64,000 nucleotides of DNA. Origin: Pseudoflavonifractor capillosus (GTDB lineage Bacteria > Bacillota > Clostridia > Oscillospirales > Oscillospiraceae). A model generated the notes under the pieces. The model did not search any database, was not told the origin of the DNA, and was given only the letters and a program-made list of their open reading frames with translations. The DNA lies in the NCBI RefSeq assembly GCF_016899775.1, contig NZ_JACJJE010000006.1, positions 43,333-107,332 on the forward strand, given 5' to 3'. Made by a program: the position numbers and the translations under genes. Positions 16,743 through 25,463 of the stretch are shown here, one piece after another (position 1 is the stretch's first letter; the number at the start of each line of letters is the position of its first letter).

Positions 16743-17765
16743 TGGGGCGCTCTCTTTCTCAAGTCTTCCCCCTGGGGGGAAGGTGGCTGGCCGTCAGGCC
16801 AGACGGATGAGGGGGCGATGGTCGGACTGGCTCGTTTTCTGTGAATGGCGGGCATGTGCCTCAATTTCGTAGGGCCCGATGCCCTCATCGGGCCGCTGGG
16901 TGGTTCTTTTCACAGGAAGAGTTTCGCCGCCCCGGCGGCGAGTTCCTTTCTGCACGGGCAGAAAGGAACCAAAGAGCCGCCAAAGGGTGGGCACAATCGG
17001 CAGGAACGGCTTTGCCGCACCTGCCTCCATGTTGCACGCCCCCTGGACCCCCGTTTTACGGGGGTTACCCCTTGGGCCAGGCAGAACATTTCCGGCGCGC
17101 AAAATTTGAGCGGGTGTTTAAATTTTCACCGGGCCACTGGGCCCTGGGTTTGCAAAGATTACCGCTACTGCGGTTCCACAACTGCGCCTGGCCTTGCCGA
17201 GCAAACGCTCCCGGTCCGTTTTCCGCCGTAGGGGCGACCCTTGCGGTCGCCCGGAACACGGGTCGGCCAGTGTCCAGCCCCCACAAAAAGAAGGAACCAT
17301 TTCCAGTTTTGCCGTAGGGGCGGGTGTCCTCACCCGCCCACGCTAAAGGGTTTCTCCCCTTTTGTAGGGCGCGGCCTCCTGGACGCGCCGTTTCAAATCG
17401 CCGCGGAGAAACGTCGTAGGGGCGGCTATCAGCCGCCCGCAAGCCTTCGCCCTTCTAGGGAGAAGGTGCCGAGCGTATGCGAGGCGGATGAGGGTGGGCT
17501 CCGGAATGGCAGAAGTTCTTCAGCGGGCCGGCCAGTGTCCGGCCCCTACGAAAAGAAGGGTGGGCTTCTGTGTTCGCCGTAGGGGCGGCACACTGGGCCG
17601 CCCAGTTCCTAATAGTCGGCAAAAAGAACAGGCCCCGCTTTTAAAATCAAGCGGGGCCCGTACAAAATCAAATGTGGAAAAGGAAGAAAGGCAGCGATTT
17701 TTCAAGAGGCGAAACGCAGTTTCGCACAAAGTTCTTTTGCCTACTTTTCTTTCAAGAAAAGTAGG
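16743..17765. repeat. Repeat-rich intergenic region 1
   Basis: About 1 kb with no credible gene. It holds a composite ~290-bp module in - orientation (16921-17214, core TTTGCGCGCCGGAAA complement at 17089-17103) and, to its right, a run of short hairpin modules of the form GTAGGGGCG-stem-loop-stem-CGCCC (for example near 17230, 17318, 17366, 17416 and 17578). A CATCC..GGAAGG module lies at about 16765-16815. The right end (17739-17765) is a strong hairpin CCTACTTTTCTT / AAGAAAAGTAGG that may terminate the phospho-sugar mutase gene. Confidence 0.75.
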
Positions 17766-19493
17766 TCAGCCTTTGAGGGTCTCGGCCCAGGCGGCGTATT
17801 TGGCCACCTTCTCGTCGCACTCGGCCTTGGTGGTACCGTTGGCCAGGATATAGACCTTCACCTTGGGCTCGGTGCCGGAGGGACGGACGATGAGGCTGGT
17901 GCCGTCGGCCATCTCGTACCGCAGCACGTTGGAGCCGGAGAGCTCCATGGTCTCCTTGGAGCCGTCGGCCACATTTACCACACTGCCGTCCTGGTAGTCC
18001 TTCTGCTGCTTCACCGCCACGCCGGCAATCTCCGTGGGAGGATTCTGACGCAGGTTGGCCATCAGGTCGGCCATCTTCTTCAAACCGTCCAGGCCGGGCA
18101 TGACCAGGTTCATGGTCTTCTCCCCGTAGTAGCCGTACTTCTCAAACAGGGCCTGGAGGGCATCGTACAGGGTCATGCCCTGGGAGGCATACCAGGCGGC
18201 CATTTCAGAGAGCTCCACGCTGGCGGACACGGCGTCCTTGTCCCGGACGTAGTCGCCCAGCATATAGCCGTAGGACTCCTCGTAGGAGAAGATGACCTTG
18301 CCCTCGCCGCTGTTCTCCAGCTTGTCCTTCTTTTCTGCCAGGAACTTAAAGCCGGTGAAGGTGTCATAGCACTGCAGGCCGTTCACCTCGGCCACCTTCC
18401 GGGCCATCTCGGTGGTGACGATGGTCTTCAGAGCCACGGGCTTCTCGGGCATCTTGCCGGTGCGGCGCTTGGCCCCGATCAGGTAGTCCAGCAGGAGCAC
18501 GCCGGTCTGGTTGCCGGAGATGACCACAAAGTCGTCGTCCTTGGTGCGCACCATGATGCCCACCCGGTCGGCATCCGGGTCGGAGCCCAGGATAAAGTCG
18601 GCGTTGTTCTTTTTGGCCAGGTCCACCGCCAGATAGAACCCCTCGGGGTTCTCCGGGTTGGGGGAGACCACGGTGGGGAAGTTGCCGTCGATGACCATCT
18701 GCTCAGGGACGCAGATCACATGCTTCATGCCCAGGCGCTTCAGGGCCTCGGGGATGAGTTTATAGCCGGTGCCGTGGAAGGGGGTGTACACCATGGTGAA
18801 GGTGTCGGCCATCTTCTCCACCACGGCCTTGTCGTTGACCTGCTCCATGACGTTGGCCAGGAACTTCTCGTCGGTCTCCTCCCCCATGAGGGTGATGAGC
18901 CCCTTGGAGACGGCCTCGTCGTAGTCCATGGTCTTGACGCAGTCGAACACGTCCAGCTCCTTCATCTTCTTGGCCACCTGGTCGGCGTGCTTGGGGGGCA
19001 GCTGGGCGCCGTCCTCCCAGTACACCTTGTAGCCGTTATACTCCTTGGGGTTGTGGCTGGCGGTGACGTTGATGCCGGCGATGCAGTGGTACTCCCGCAC
19101 GGCAAAGGACAGCTCCGGGGTGGGGCGCAGGGACTCAAACAGGCGGGCGGGGATGCCGTTGGCGGCCATGACGCAGGCGGCCTCCCGGGCAAAGACGTCC
19201 GAGTTGTTCCGGCAGTCGAAGCACACGGCCACGCCCCGGGCGGCGGCTTCGGCCCCCTCCTCCAGGATGACCTGGGCAAAGGCCTGAGTGGCGTGGCGGA
19301 CCACATGGACGTTCATCCGGTACAGGCCCACACCCATGGTGCCCCGCAGGCCGGCGGTGCCGAAGGACAGCTGGTCAAAAAAGCGGCTCTCGATCTCCTT
19401 CTCGTCCCCCTGGATGGACTCCAGCTCCGCCTTCTCTGCCGCGGAGAGGGCGGGACTGTGCAACCATTTCTCGTAATTCTCCCGATAAGACAT
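17766..19493 (-). CDS. Phospho-sugar mutase (phosphoglucomutase/phosphomannomutase)
   Basis: A 575-residue cytoplasmic alpha-D-phosphohexomutase interconverting glucose-1-P and glucose-6-P or the mannose forms. The active-site phosphoserine loop TASHNPKEYNG is at 144-154 (Ser146), the Mg2+ loop DPDADR at 305-310, and the phosphate-binding loop RPSGTEPKVKVY near the C-terminus. Length fits the PgcA-type of Firmicutes. The start at 19493 follows AGGAGG; a longer frame to 19559 is rejected. It is divergent from the MATE gene. Confidence 0.95.
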   Translation of the reverse strand: MSYRENYEKWLHSPALSAAEKAELESIQGDEKEIESRFFDQLSFGTAGLRGTMGVGLYRMNVHVVRHATQAFAQVILEEGAEAAARGVAVCFDCRNNSDVFAREAACVMAANGIPARLFESLRPTPELSFAVREYHCIAGINVTASHNPKEYNGYKVYWEDGAQLPPKHADQVAKKMKELDVFDCVKTMDYDEAVSKGLITLMGEETDEKFLANVMEQVNDKAVVEKMADTFTMVYTPFHGTGYKLIPEALKRLGMKHVICVPEQMVIDGNFPTVVSPNPENPEGFYLAVDLAKKNNADFILGSDPDADRVGIMVRTKDDDFVVISGNQTGVLLLDYLIGAKRRTGKMPEKPVALKTIVTTEMARKVAEVNGLQCYDTFTGFKFLAEKKDKLENSGEGKVIFSYEESYGYMLGDYVRDKDAVSASVELSEMAAWYASQGMTLYDALQALFEKYGYYGEKTMNLVMPGLDGLKKMADLMANLRQNPPTEIAGVAVKQQKDYQDGSVVNVADGSKETMELSGSNVLRYEMADGTSLIVRPSGTEPKVKVYILANGTTKAECDEKVAKYAAWAETLKG

Positions 19494-19642
19494 ACTGAAT
19501 GACCTCCTGTGTGTACATGAAGATTCGCTGGAGCTTTGCTGTTGGGGTAAGTGTACCACAGATGGCCGAAAATTTCCAGCAGATTTCCGTCATTTTTACG
19601 AAAAAAGAGGGGCGTCGGGCGGGAAAGGAGGCAAAGACCGTC

Positions 19643-19671
19643 TTTCCAAAATGGGAGGAACGTGCTATACT
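19643..19671 (+). promoter_or_regulatory. MATE transporter promoter
   Basis: TTTCCA (19643-19648) and TATACT (19666-19671) with a 17-base spacer, 31 bases before the GTG start. Confidence 0.45.
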
Positions 19672-19702
19672 ACTCTTTACGCAGAAAAGGAAGTGGTACC
19701 CT

Positions 19703-21067
19703 GTGGAACAGACCCGGCACAGCGACGAGATCCTGGCCACCGCCCCCATTGGGAAATTGATTTTGAAGCTGGCGGTGCCCTCTGTCGCGGCTCAAATCAT
19801 CAACATGCTCTATAACATTGTGGACCGCATCTATATCGGCCACATCCCGGAGATCGGGGACGTGGCCCTCACCGGCGTGGGAGTCACGTTCCCGATCATC
19901 ACCCTGATCTCCGCCTTTGCCGCCTTTGCGGGGCAGGGGGGCGCGCCTCTGGCCGCCATCCAGTTGGGAGCGAAGCGGAGGGTGGAGGCACAGCGCATCC
20001 TGGGTAACTCCCTCACCATGCTGCTGTGCGCGGCAGTGGTCTTGACCGCGGGATTCAGCATCTTTCAGGAGCCCATCCTGTACGCCTTCGGTGCGTCCGA
20101 CGCCACCATCGGCTACGCCAAAGAGTATATCGGCATTTATCTGCTGGGCACCGTCTTTGTCCAGCTGGCCCTGGGCCTCAACCCCTTCATCAGCGCCCAG
20201 GGGAGGGCCACCACCGCCATGCTCAGCGTGCTCATCGGGGCCATTTTGAACATCGTCCTGGACCCCATCTTCATCTTTGTTCTGGGCATGGGCGTCCGGG
20301 GCGCCGCTCTGGCCACCATTCTGTCTCAGGCGGTGAGCGCCGCCTGGGTGGTGGCCTTCCTGTGCAGCCGCCGCAGCAGCCTGCGCCTGCACCGGGTGTT
20401 TTTGATCCCCAACAAGCGCATCATCGGCCGCATCGCCGGTCTGGGCGTGGCCCCCTTCATTATGCAGTCCACCGAGAGCCTGGTAACCGTGGTGCTCAAC
20501 ACAGGAATGCAGACCTACGGCGGGGACCTGTATGTGGGCTCCATCACCATTATGCAGTCCATCATGCAGATGATCGTCATGCCCGTTCAGGGCATCACCC
20601 AGGGCACCCAGCCCATTATGAGCTACAACTACGGGGCACAGAACTTCCGGCGGGTGCGCCAGACGTTCAAACGGCTGCTCACCATCACCTTGTCCGTGAC
20701 CTGCGCCGCCTTTTTGGTCATCGCAGTCTTCCCCGGCCTGCTGGCCCGGATCTTTACTCCCCAGCCTGAGCTGATCGGCCTGGTCTCCCAGGTGATGCCT
20801 CTGTTTTTCGGCGGCATCTGGGCCTTTGGGGCGCAGATGGCCTGTCAGACCACCTTCATGGCCCTGGGGCAGGCCCGGACCAGCCTGTTCCTGGCCCTGC
20901 TGCGGAAGGTGATCCTGCTGGTGCCCCTGGCCCTGATCCTGCCCCGAGTCACCGGGAGCGTCTTCGGCATCTACGCCGCCGAGCCCATCGCGGACGTTCT
21001 GGCCAGCGCCACCACCCTGACCTTGTTCCTCACCCGGCGGAAGAAGCTGCTGCCGGTGGAGGAGTAA
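19703..21067 (+). CDS. MATE family efflux transporter
   Basis: A 454-residue inner-membrane multidrug/toxin exporter with about 12 helices, driven by Na+ or H+. The N-terminal half opens PIGKLILKLAVPSVAAQIIN and contains GLNPFISAQGRATTAM; the second half has PFIMQSTESLVTVVLN and GITQGTQPIMSYNYGA, all typical. The start is GTG at 19703 with AAAGGAAG upstream; the frame remains open to 19499 but that stretch has promoter sequence and no ribosome site. It is followed by a strong terminator. The drug specificity cannot be read from sequence. Confidence 0.9.
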   Translation: MEQTRHSDEILATAPIGKLILKLAVPSVAAQIINMLYNIVDRIYIGHIPEIGDVALTGVGVTFPIITLISAFAAFAGQGGAPLAAIQLGAKRRVEAQRILGNSLTMLLCAAVVLTAGFSIFQEPILYAFGASDATIGYAKEYIGIYLLGTVFVQLALGLNPFISAQGRATTAMLSVLIGAILNIVLDPIFIFVLGMGVRGAALATILSQAVSAAWVVAFLCSRRSSLRLHRVFLIPNKRIIGRIAGLGVAPFIMQSTESLVTVVLNTGMQTYGGDLYVGSITIMQSIMQMIVMPVQGITQGTQPIMSYNYGAQNFRRVRQTFKRLLTITLSVTCAAFLVIAVFPGLLARIFTPQPELIGLVSQVMPLFFGGIWAFGAQMACQTTFMALGQARTSLFLALLRKVILLVPLALILPRVTGSVFGIYAAEPIADVLASATTLTLFLTRRKKLLPVEE

Positions 21068-21133
21068 ACGGCAGCCCTCTGGGGGCGGCTGAGTCTGCCG
21101 GACGGGCGGCCCCAGCAAGACCGTAAAGAAAAG

Positions 21134-21163
21134 CTCCGTCCCGCACAGCGGGACGGAGTTTTT
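21134..21163 (+). terminator. Terminator after the MATE gene
   Basis: CTCCGTCCCGC (21134-21144) pairs with GCGGGACGGAG (21148-21158), followed by TTTTT. Confidence 0.9.
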
Positions 21164-21218
21164 GCGCGTCAACAGGCCTCTGTGGAACAAAATTCGCCTG
21201 AGTTCGAGGAAATCTTTT

Positions 21219-22010
21219 TTACGGCGTTTGCCCAAAGACCGCGTGGAGCATCTGGACGGTCTCCTCCCGGGTGGCAAAGGCCCGGTACCGCTTTGCTCCG
21301 TCGGGACTGCCGGTCACAATGCCGGCCCCCTCCGCCCAGGCTCTGGCCTCCTGGGACCAGCCGCTGGGGGGCAGCTGCTCCCGCTGTCTCAGGGCCTCCT
21401 CCAGCATGGCGTTGAACTGTTCCTGTGTCACGGCGTCCTCCTCCTGTTCCTCCAGCCGGTCCCGTACCGCCCGGCGAAAGTCATCCATGTCCACCCCGTG
21501 CCTGGGCCACCAGTGGAGCACGTCGGCGTGGTTACTGGCGATTCCCTGCTGGAAGCCCTCCGCGTGGCAGAGCACCACCCCTGGCTCCAGGGGGTCCAGG
21601 GCGTAGTCCCTGCACAGCCTGGCGCACAGGTCCACGGCGTTTTCATAGATTTTCTCAAAATACCTCTGGTTTTTTCCCGGGTCGTATCCCACCATGGTCC
21701 CGCCCTGATAGGTGTGGCCCGCCGGTTCGCAGCACTCAAAAGAGATGTGGGTGTTGTTGGCGCTTCCCAGTGTCCCCCTGCCCGCGTGCCAGCCCCGCCA
21801 GTTCCAGGGCAAAGTCTGGACGATCCGGTCCTCCGCCACAAAGGCGTGGACGCAGGCGTCCACACCGGGGCGGTCCCACTGGCGGCAGAACGCCTCCGGG
21901 TCGGGCTGCGCCACGCCGGTGGAGTGGACCATGATCCCCCGGGGGACGATGGTCCGGCCGGCCTGATAACAGTCGCTTTTTGTCAAAATCCACCTCTCGA
22001 TGGGTACCAA
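21219..22010 (-). CDS. N-acetylmuramoyl-L-alanine amidase with SLH-like tail
   Basis: A 263-residue peptidoglycan amidase. Residues ~20-180 are an Amidase_2 (PGRP-like) domain: His29 in MVHSTGV, then WHAGRG, THISFECCEP and VLCHAEG...SNHADVLHWWP supply the Zn2+ site and pocket. Residues ~215-262 (WAEGAGIVTGSPDG...ATREETVQML) resemble one S-layer-homology repeat. No signal peptide is visible, so it may be phage-like or exported unconventionally. The start is TTG at 22010, with AGGAGG eight bases upstream. Confidence 0.85.
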   Translation of the reverse strand: MVPIERWILTKSDCYQAGRTIVPRGIMVHSTGVAQPDPEAFCRQWDRPGVDACVHAFVAEDRIVQTLPWNWRGWHAGRGTLGSANNTHISFECCEPAGHTYQGGTMVGYDPGKNQRYFEKIYENAVDLCARLCRDYALDPLEPGVVLCHAEGFQQGIASNHADVLHWWPRHGVDMDDFRRAVRDRLEEQEEDAVTQEQFNAMLEEALRQREQLPPSGWSQEARAWAEGAGIVTGSPDGAKRYRAFATREETVQMLHAVFGQTP

Positions 22011-22089
22011 AGCAGCGCCTCCTCTCTGCGGCCTGTGCCCTGTTACAGACTATGCGGCGGACCTGGTTCCGGTTCCCGGTCTGTTTTTT

Positions 22090-22109
22090 CCAGGAAAACC
22101 TGGTTTTTC
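22090..22109. terminator. Small hairpin upstream of nhaC
   Basis: CCAGG-AAAA-CCTGG at about 22091-22104 is flanked by T-runs on both strands. It may insulate the nhaC promoter from upstream transcription. Confidence 0.35.
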
Positions 22110-22110
22110 A

Positions 22111-22139
22111 TTGACACCGGGGACTATTTTTCGTATGAT
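22111..22139 (+). promoter_or_regulatory. nhaC-family gene promoter
   Basis: Consensus TTGACA (22111-22116) and TATGAT (22134-22139) with a 17-base spacer. Confidence 0.75.
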
Positions 22140-22189
22140 AAAAGGTACTGCATGGGTCTATTTTATGTTGAGAGAGGAAGGATTTCGGG

Positions 22190-23503
22190 ATGGATGAAAA
22201 CCAGCGCTCTGTTCGGAGCAATCCCATCGCCCTGCTCCCCATCATCGTCTTTTTGGTGCTTTACCTGGGGTGCGGGCTTTTATTTGAGTATGGACTGAAC
22301 ATCGAGCAGGGGTTCTATCAGACCCCGGCCATCGTGATCTTTTTGATTGCCCTGGCGGTGGCCTGCTTCCAGAATCGCAAGCTGGACTTCAATGCCAAGC
22401 TGAAGGTGATGGCCAACGGGGTGGCCGACGAGAATATCCTGACCATGTGCCTGGTGTTCCTGGCCGCCGGCGCCTTCTCCGGGGCCATCTCCGCCGCCGG
22501 AGGCGCGGACAGCACCGTGTTCCTGTTCCTGGATTTTCTCCCCAGCCAGTTTGCCGTGGCCGGCCTGTTTCTCATTGCCTGCTTCGTGTCCGTGTCCATG
22601 GGTACCTCGGTGGGTACTGTGTCCGCCCTGGCCCCCTTTGCCGTGTCTATGAGTGAGGCCACCGGCTTTGACATTGTACTGTGCATCGCCGCCGTGGTGT
22701 GCGGGGCCATGTTCGGAGACAATCTGTCCATGATCTCCGACACCACCATCGCCGCCGTGCGCACCCAGGGGTGCGAGATGAAGGATAAATTCCGCATGAA
22801 CTTCCTCATCGTCCTCCCCGCCGCCATTATTACCCTGCTGATCTTCGTGGCCCTCACCTGGGGCGGCAGCGGCCAGGTGGAGGTAGAGGCGTACAGCTTC
22901 TGGAAGGTGCTGCCCTATCTGGTGGTGCTGGTGGGCGCCCTTATCGGGGTGAACGTGTTCGTCATCCTCATGCTGGGCACCGCCCTGAGCCTGGTGGTGG
23001 GTGTGGCCTCCGGGGCCTTTGCCTGGACCCAGGTGTTTGCCGTCATGGGAACTGGCGTTACCTCCATGTACGATATCACCGTCATCTCCATCATTGTGGC
23101 CTGCATCGGGGCCCTGGTGAAGGAGCACGGGGGCATCCAGTGGCTCATTGAGTTTATCCACCGCCGGGTCAAGTCCAAGAAGGGGGCCCAGCTGGGTATC
23201 GCCGGTCTGGTGGCCGCCGTGGACGTGGCTACCGCCAACAACACCGTGGCCATCGTCATGTCCGGCGCCATTGCCAAGGAGATCAGTGAGGAGTACCATA
23301 TCGACGCCCGCCGGTCCGCCTCTCTGCTGGACATCTTCGCCTCGGTGATGCAGGGCATCCTGCCCTACGGGGCCCAGTTGCTGTACGCCTCCGCCGGAAC
23401 CGGGGTGGCCGCGCTGGAAATTGTGCCCTATATGTTCTACTGCTATCTCATGGCGGTGTGTGCCATCGTGTTCATCCTGTTTTTCTCCGGGCGGGAGAAA
23501 TAA
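22190..23503 (+). CDS. Na+/H+ antiporter, NhaC family
   Basis: A 437-residue inner-membrane protein with about 11 helices. The segments SVSMGTSVGTVSALAPFAV, GAMFGDNLSMISDTTIAAV and VDVATANNTVAIVMSGAIAK carry the polar membrane residues typical of NhaC proteins, which exchange Na+ for H+ and in some cases move malate/lactate. The start at 22190 follows AGAGAGGAAGG. The gene stands alone between a strong promoter and a strong terminator. With the gene at 1138, the window has two unrelated Na+ exporters. Confidence 0.9.
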   Translation: MDENQRSVRSNPIALLPIIVFLVLYLGCGLLFEYGLNIEQGFYQTPAIVIFLIALAVACFQNRKLDFNAKLKVMANGVADENILTMCLVFLAAGAFSGAISAAGGADSTVFLFLDFLPSQFAVAGLFLIACFVSVSMGTSVGTVSALAPFAVSMSEATGFDIVLCIAAVVCGAMFGDNLSMISDTTIAAVRTQGCEMKDKFRMNFLIVLPAAIITLLIFVALTWGGSGQVEVEAYSFWKVLPYLVVLVGALIGVNVFVILMLGTALSLVVGVASGAFAWTQVFAVMGTGVTSMYDITVISIIVACIGALVKEHGGIQWLIEFIHRRVKSKKGAQLGIAGLVAAVDVATANNTVAIVMSGAIAKEISEEYHIDARRSASLLDIFASVMQGILPYGAQLLYASAGTGVAALEIVPYMFYCYLMAVCAIVFILFFSGREK

Positions 23504-23520
23504 CCGCACCCATCAAACAG

Positions 23521-23558
23521 CGCCGGACGGCCTCTAAAAAGAGCCGTCCGGCGTTTTT
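23521..23558 (+). terminator. Terminator after the nhaC-family gene
   Basis: CGCCGGACGGC (23521-23531) pairs with GCCGTCCGGCG (23543-23553), followed by TTTTT. Confidence 0.9.
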
Positions 23559-24876
23559 GTTTTTGGGGGAAAGACGTGGGGGCGTCTCAAGGGGGAATCC
23601 TCGTCCGTATCAGTAGGGGGAGGGATTGCGGGCGGCCCCTATGGCGTTTTGTGAGTGACCGAAACGGCGCGTCCGGGAGGTCGCGCCCTACGGGCATCCG
23701 AACCCATGGGAGCCGGGCGGCCCAGTGTGCCGCCCCTACGGTTTAAACGGATTGCCCTGATCATCAGAACCGTTTCCCTCATCCGCCTCGCTTCGCTCGG
23801 CACCTTCCCCCTGGAAGGGGGAAGGCTTGCGGGCGGGTCATGGACCCGCCCCTACGGCAAATCTGAAAGTGTCCCTTCTATTCGTAGGGGCCGGTCCTAG
23901 ACCGGCCCGCTGGTTAACGGATAAATTTCCGAGTGCGGCGGGAGGGGCAAATCCCTATCCCCTCTGTCTCGCTGCGCTCGACATCTCCCCTTGATAAGGG
24001 GAGTCGTCCCTTCCCCTACGGTTTTCAAGAAATTCTTCCAGGGTTGGGTAGGGGAGGCCCTTGGGCCTCCCGCCGATCCATGGAAGCCGGGCGGCCCGGT
24101 GTGCCGCCCCTGCATGTATCCTGAAGCCATCCCTTTTTATCGTAGGGGCCGGACACTGGCCGGCCCGCATACGCGGCGCGCCGAGGTCGTCGCGCCCTAC
24201 ACAAAAAAGCGTTCTATCATTGCCCCCTCATCCGCCCCAGTGTGCGCACTGGGGCACCTTCCCCCCAGGGGGAAGGCTTGCAGGCGGCTGATAGCCGCCC
24301 CTACAGCGGATATAGAAGCCGCTCCCTTTTCACGTAGGGGCCGGTCCCAGACCGGCCCGACAGCATACCTACCGGGAGCGTTGGTTCGGGAAACCCAGGC
24401 GCAGGTGTGGAACCGCACCAGCGGCAATTTTTGCAAACCCAGGGCCCAGCGGCCCGGGAGGAAACGCAAATCGCCACTCAGATTTTGCGCGCCGGAAATT
24501 TTTTGCCGCCTTGCAGGTACGCGTCCCCCGTAATGGGGGTTCTAGGGGGCGGGCGGCATGGAGGCAGGGAGGCTTTGCCGAACCTGCCGATTGCGCCCGC
24601 CCCCTAGCGGCTCTTTGGTGACTTTCTGGCCGTCCAGAAAGTCACTCGCCGCCCGCAGGCGGCGAAATTCCCCCTGCGGCCGCTGAATAAACAGGCGGCG
24701 GGGGCAAGCCCCCGCCCTACGGTATTCTTCTAACGATGCTTGCTCTTTAAACTGACCCCTCATCCGCCCCCTTCGGGGGCACCTTCCCCCCAGGGGGAAG
24801 GCTAAAAAAGAGCAGGCGGCGAAACGCCCCGAAAAAAGACGCTCCCCCATCCGAGGACAGGGAAGCGTCCAACAAA
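23559..24876. repeat. Repeat-rich intergenic region 2
   Basis: About 1.3 kb without a credible gene. It holds many GTAGGGGC hairpin modules (23670-23735, 23835-23905, 24090-24170, 24290-24360), CATCC..GGAAGG modules, a free copy of a CTATCCCCTCTG..GGGGAGTCG module (about 23957-24010), and one + orientation composite module (24374-24674, core at 24484-24498). In the composite the hairpin GACTTTCTGG / CCAGAAAGTC precedes a GGCGAAATTCCCC tail. The right end abuts the stop of the XRE gene. Confidence 0.75.
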
Positions 24877-25116
24877 TTATTCTCCGCTCCACCGGGGCTC
24901 CGGGTCGTCGGTGAGACCCAGGAGGTAGTCGGCGGACACGTGGTAGTGGGTGCAGATGATCACAATTTTTTCCGGAGTAGTGGATACATTCCCCTGCTCC
25001 AGTTCACTGATCTGGCTTTTTTTGACCAGGAGCAGTTCGCCCAAGTCGCTTTGAGTCTCTCCGCACTGTTTTCGGAGCTTTCGCAGTCTCTGACCAAATA
25101 AGGTTCGTGAAAACAT
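24877..25116 (-). CDS. Small XRE-family regulator of a divergent pair
   Basis: A 79-residue protein that is almost entirely a Cro/C1-type helix-turn-helix (LRKLRKQCGETQSDLGELLLVKKSQISELEQG) plus the helix VSADYLLGLTDDPEP. It is divergent from a small 87-residue gene whose promoter overlaps its own almost completely, so it is probably a repressor of both. No ribosome site closer than AAGAGGTG is seen before ATG 25116. A similarly arranged pair lies at 52246-52810. The pairing recalls toxin-antitoxin or autoregulated accessory modules; function unknown. Confidence 0.8.
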   Translation of the reverse strand: MFSRTLFGQRLRKLRKQCGETQSDLGELLLVKKSQISELEQGNVSTTPEKIVIICTHYHVSADYLLGLTDDPEPRWSGE

Positions 25117-25126
25117 AAAACACCTC

Positions 25127-25166
25127 TTGACAAAGGAATTTTAAACGAATATACTTGATTTGTCAA
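25127..25166. promoter_or_regulatory. Fully overlapping divergent promoters with inverted repeat
   Basis: On + TTGACA (25127-25132), 17 bases, TATACT (25150-25155). On - TTGACA (25166-25161), 17 bases, TAAAAT (25143-25138). The two promoters occupy the same 40 bases, and their -35 boxes form an inverted repeat TTGACAAA / TTTGTCAA, so RNA polymerase can use only one at a time and a dimeric regulator could cover both. Confidence 0.75.
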
Positions 25167-25199
25167 AAGTTCTGTAAAAATGGAATTTTGGAGATTTTA

Positions 25200-25463
25200 A
25201 TGATGAATGAAATGTTATCTGAAATTTTTGAACTGGAATATGAGGAAATATTCCAAATCTCCCCCCAGTGTAAGGACCTGAATAATCAGGCATACCCCAT
25301 GTATGAACAGATTCAGCAGGCCTTTGGAATCGACTTCGCCGACCGCTTCGGGCAGCTGAACAGCGACATGGAGGAGCTCTCCGGAAAGCTTCTGTTCCAG
25401 CGGGGCTTCTATCTGGGAGCCCGGCTGATGCTGGACGTGCTGGAGTGTGGGGAGAGGGCCTAA
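25200..25463 (+). CDS. Small acidic protein paired with an XRE regulator (DUF6809-like)
   Basis: An 87-residue acidic, helical protein without membrane segments. It ends LLFQRGFYLGARLMLDVLECG, a C-terminal pattern (FxxGFxLGxxLMxEVL) I associate with DUF6809-type proteins common in Oscillospiraceae; the assignment is tentative. The protein at 52541 ends YYLFGLNLRREILEGF and looks related. The start at 25200 follows TTGGAG; the 15 upstream residues overlap the promoter. Its stop overlaps the convergent GerMN gene by four bases. Function unknown. Confidence 0.7.
   Translation: MMNEMLSEIFELEYEEIFQISPQCKDLNNQAYPMYEQIQQAFGIDFADRFGQLNSDMEELSGKLLFQRGFYLGARLMLDVLECGERA

Noticed and set aside
23559..24876. 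CRISPR array or small genes in the repeat-rich gap
   Set aside because: Repeats are of several types, unevenly spaced and in both orientations, with no constant spacers or cas genes; short frames there translate the repeat modules (GRPSVPPL-like peptides) and recur in all six gaps.
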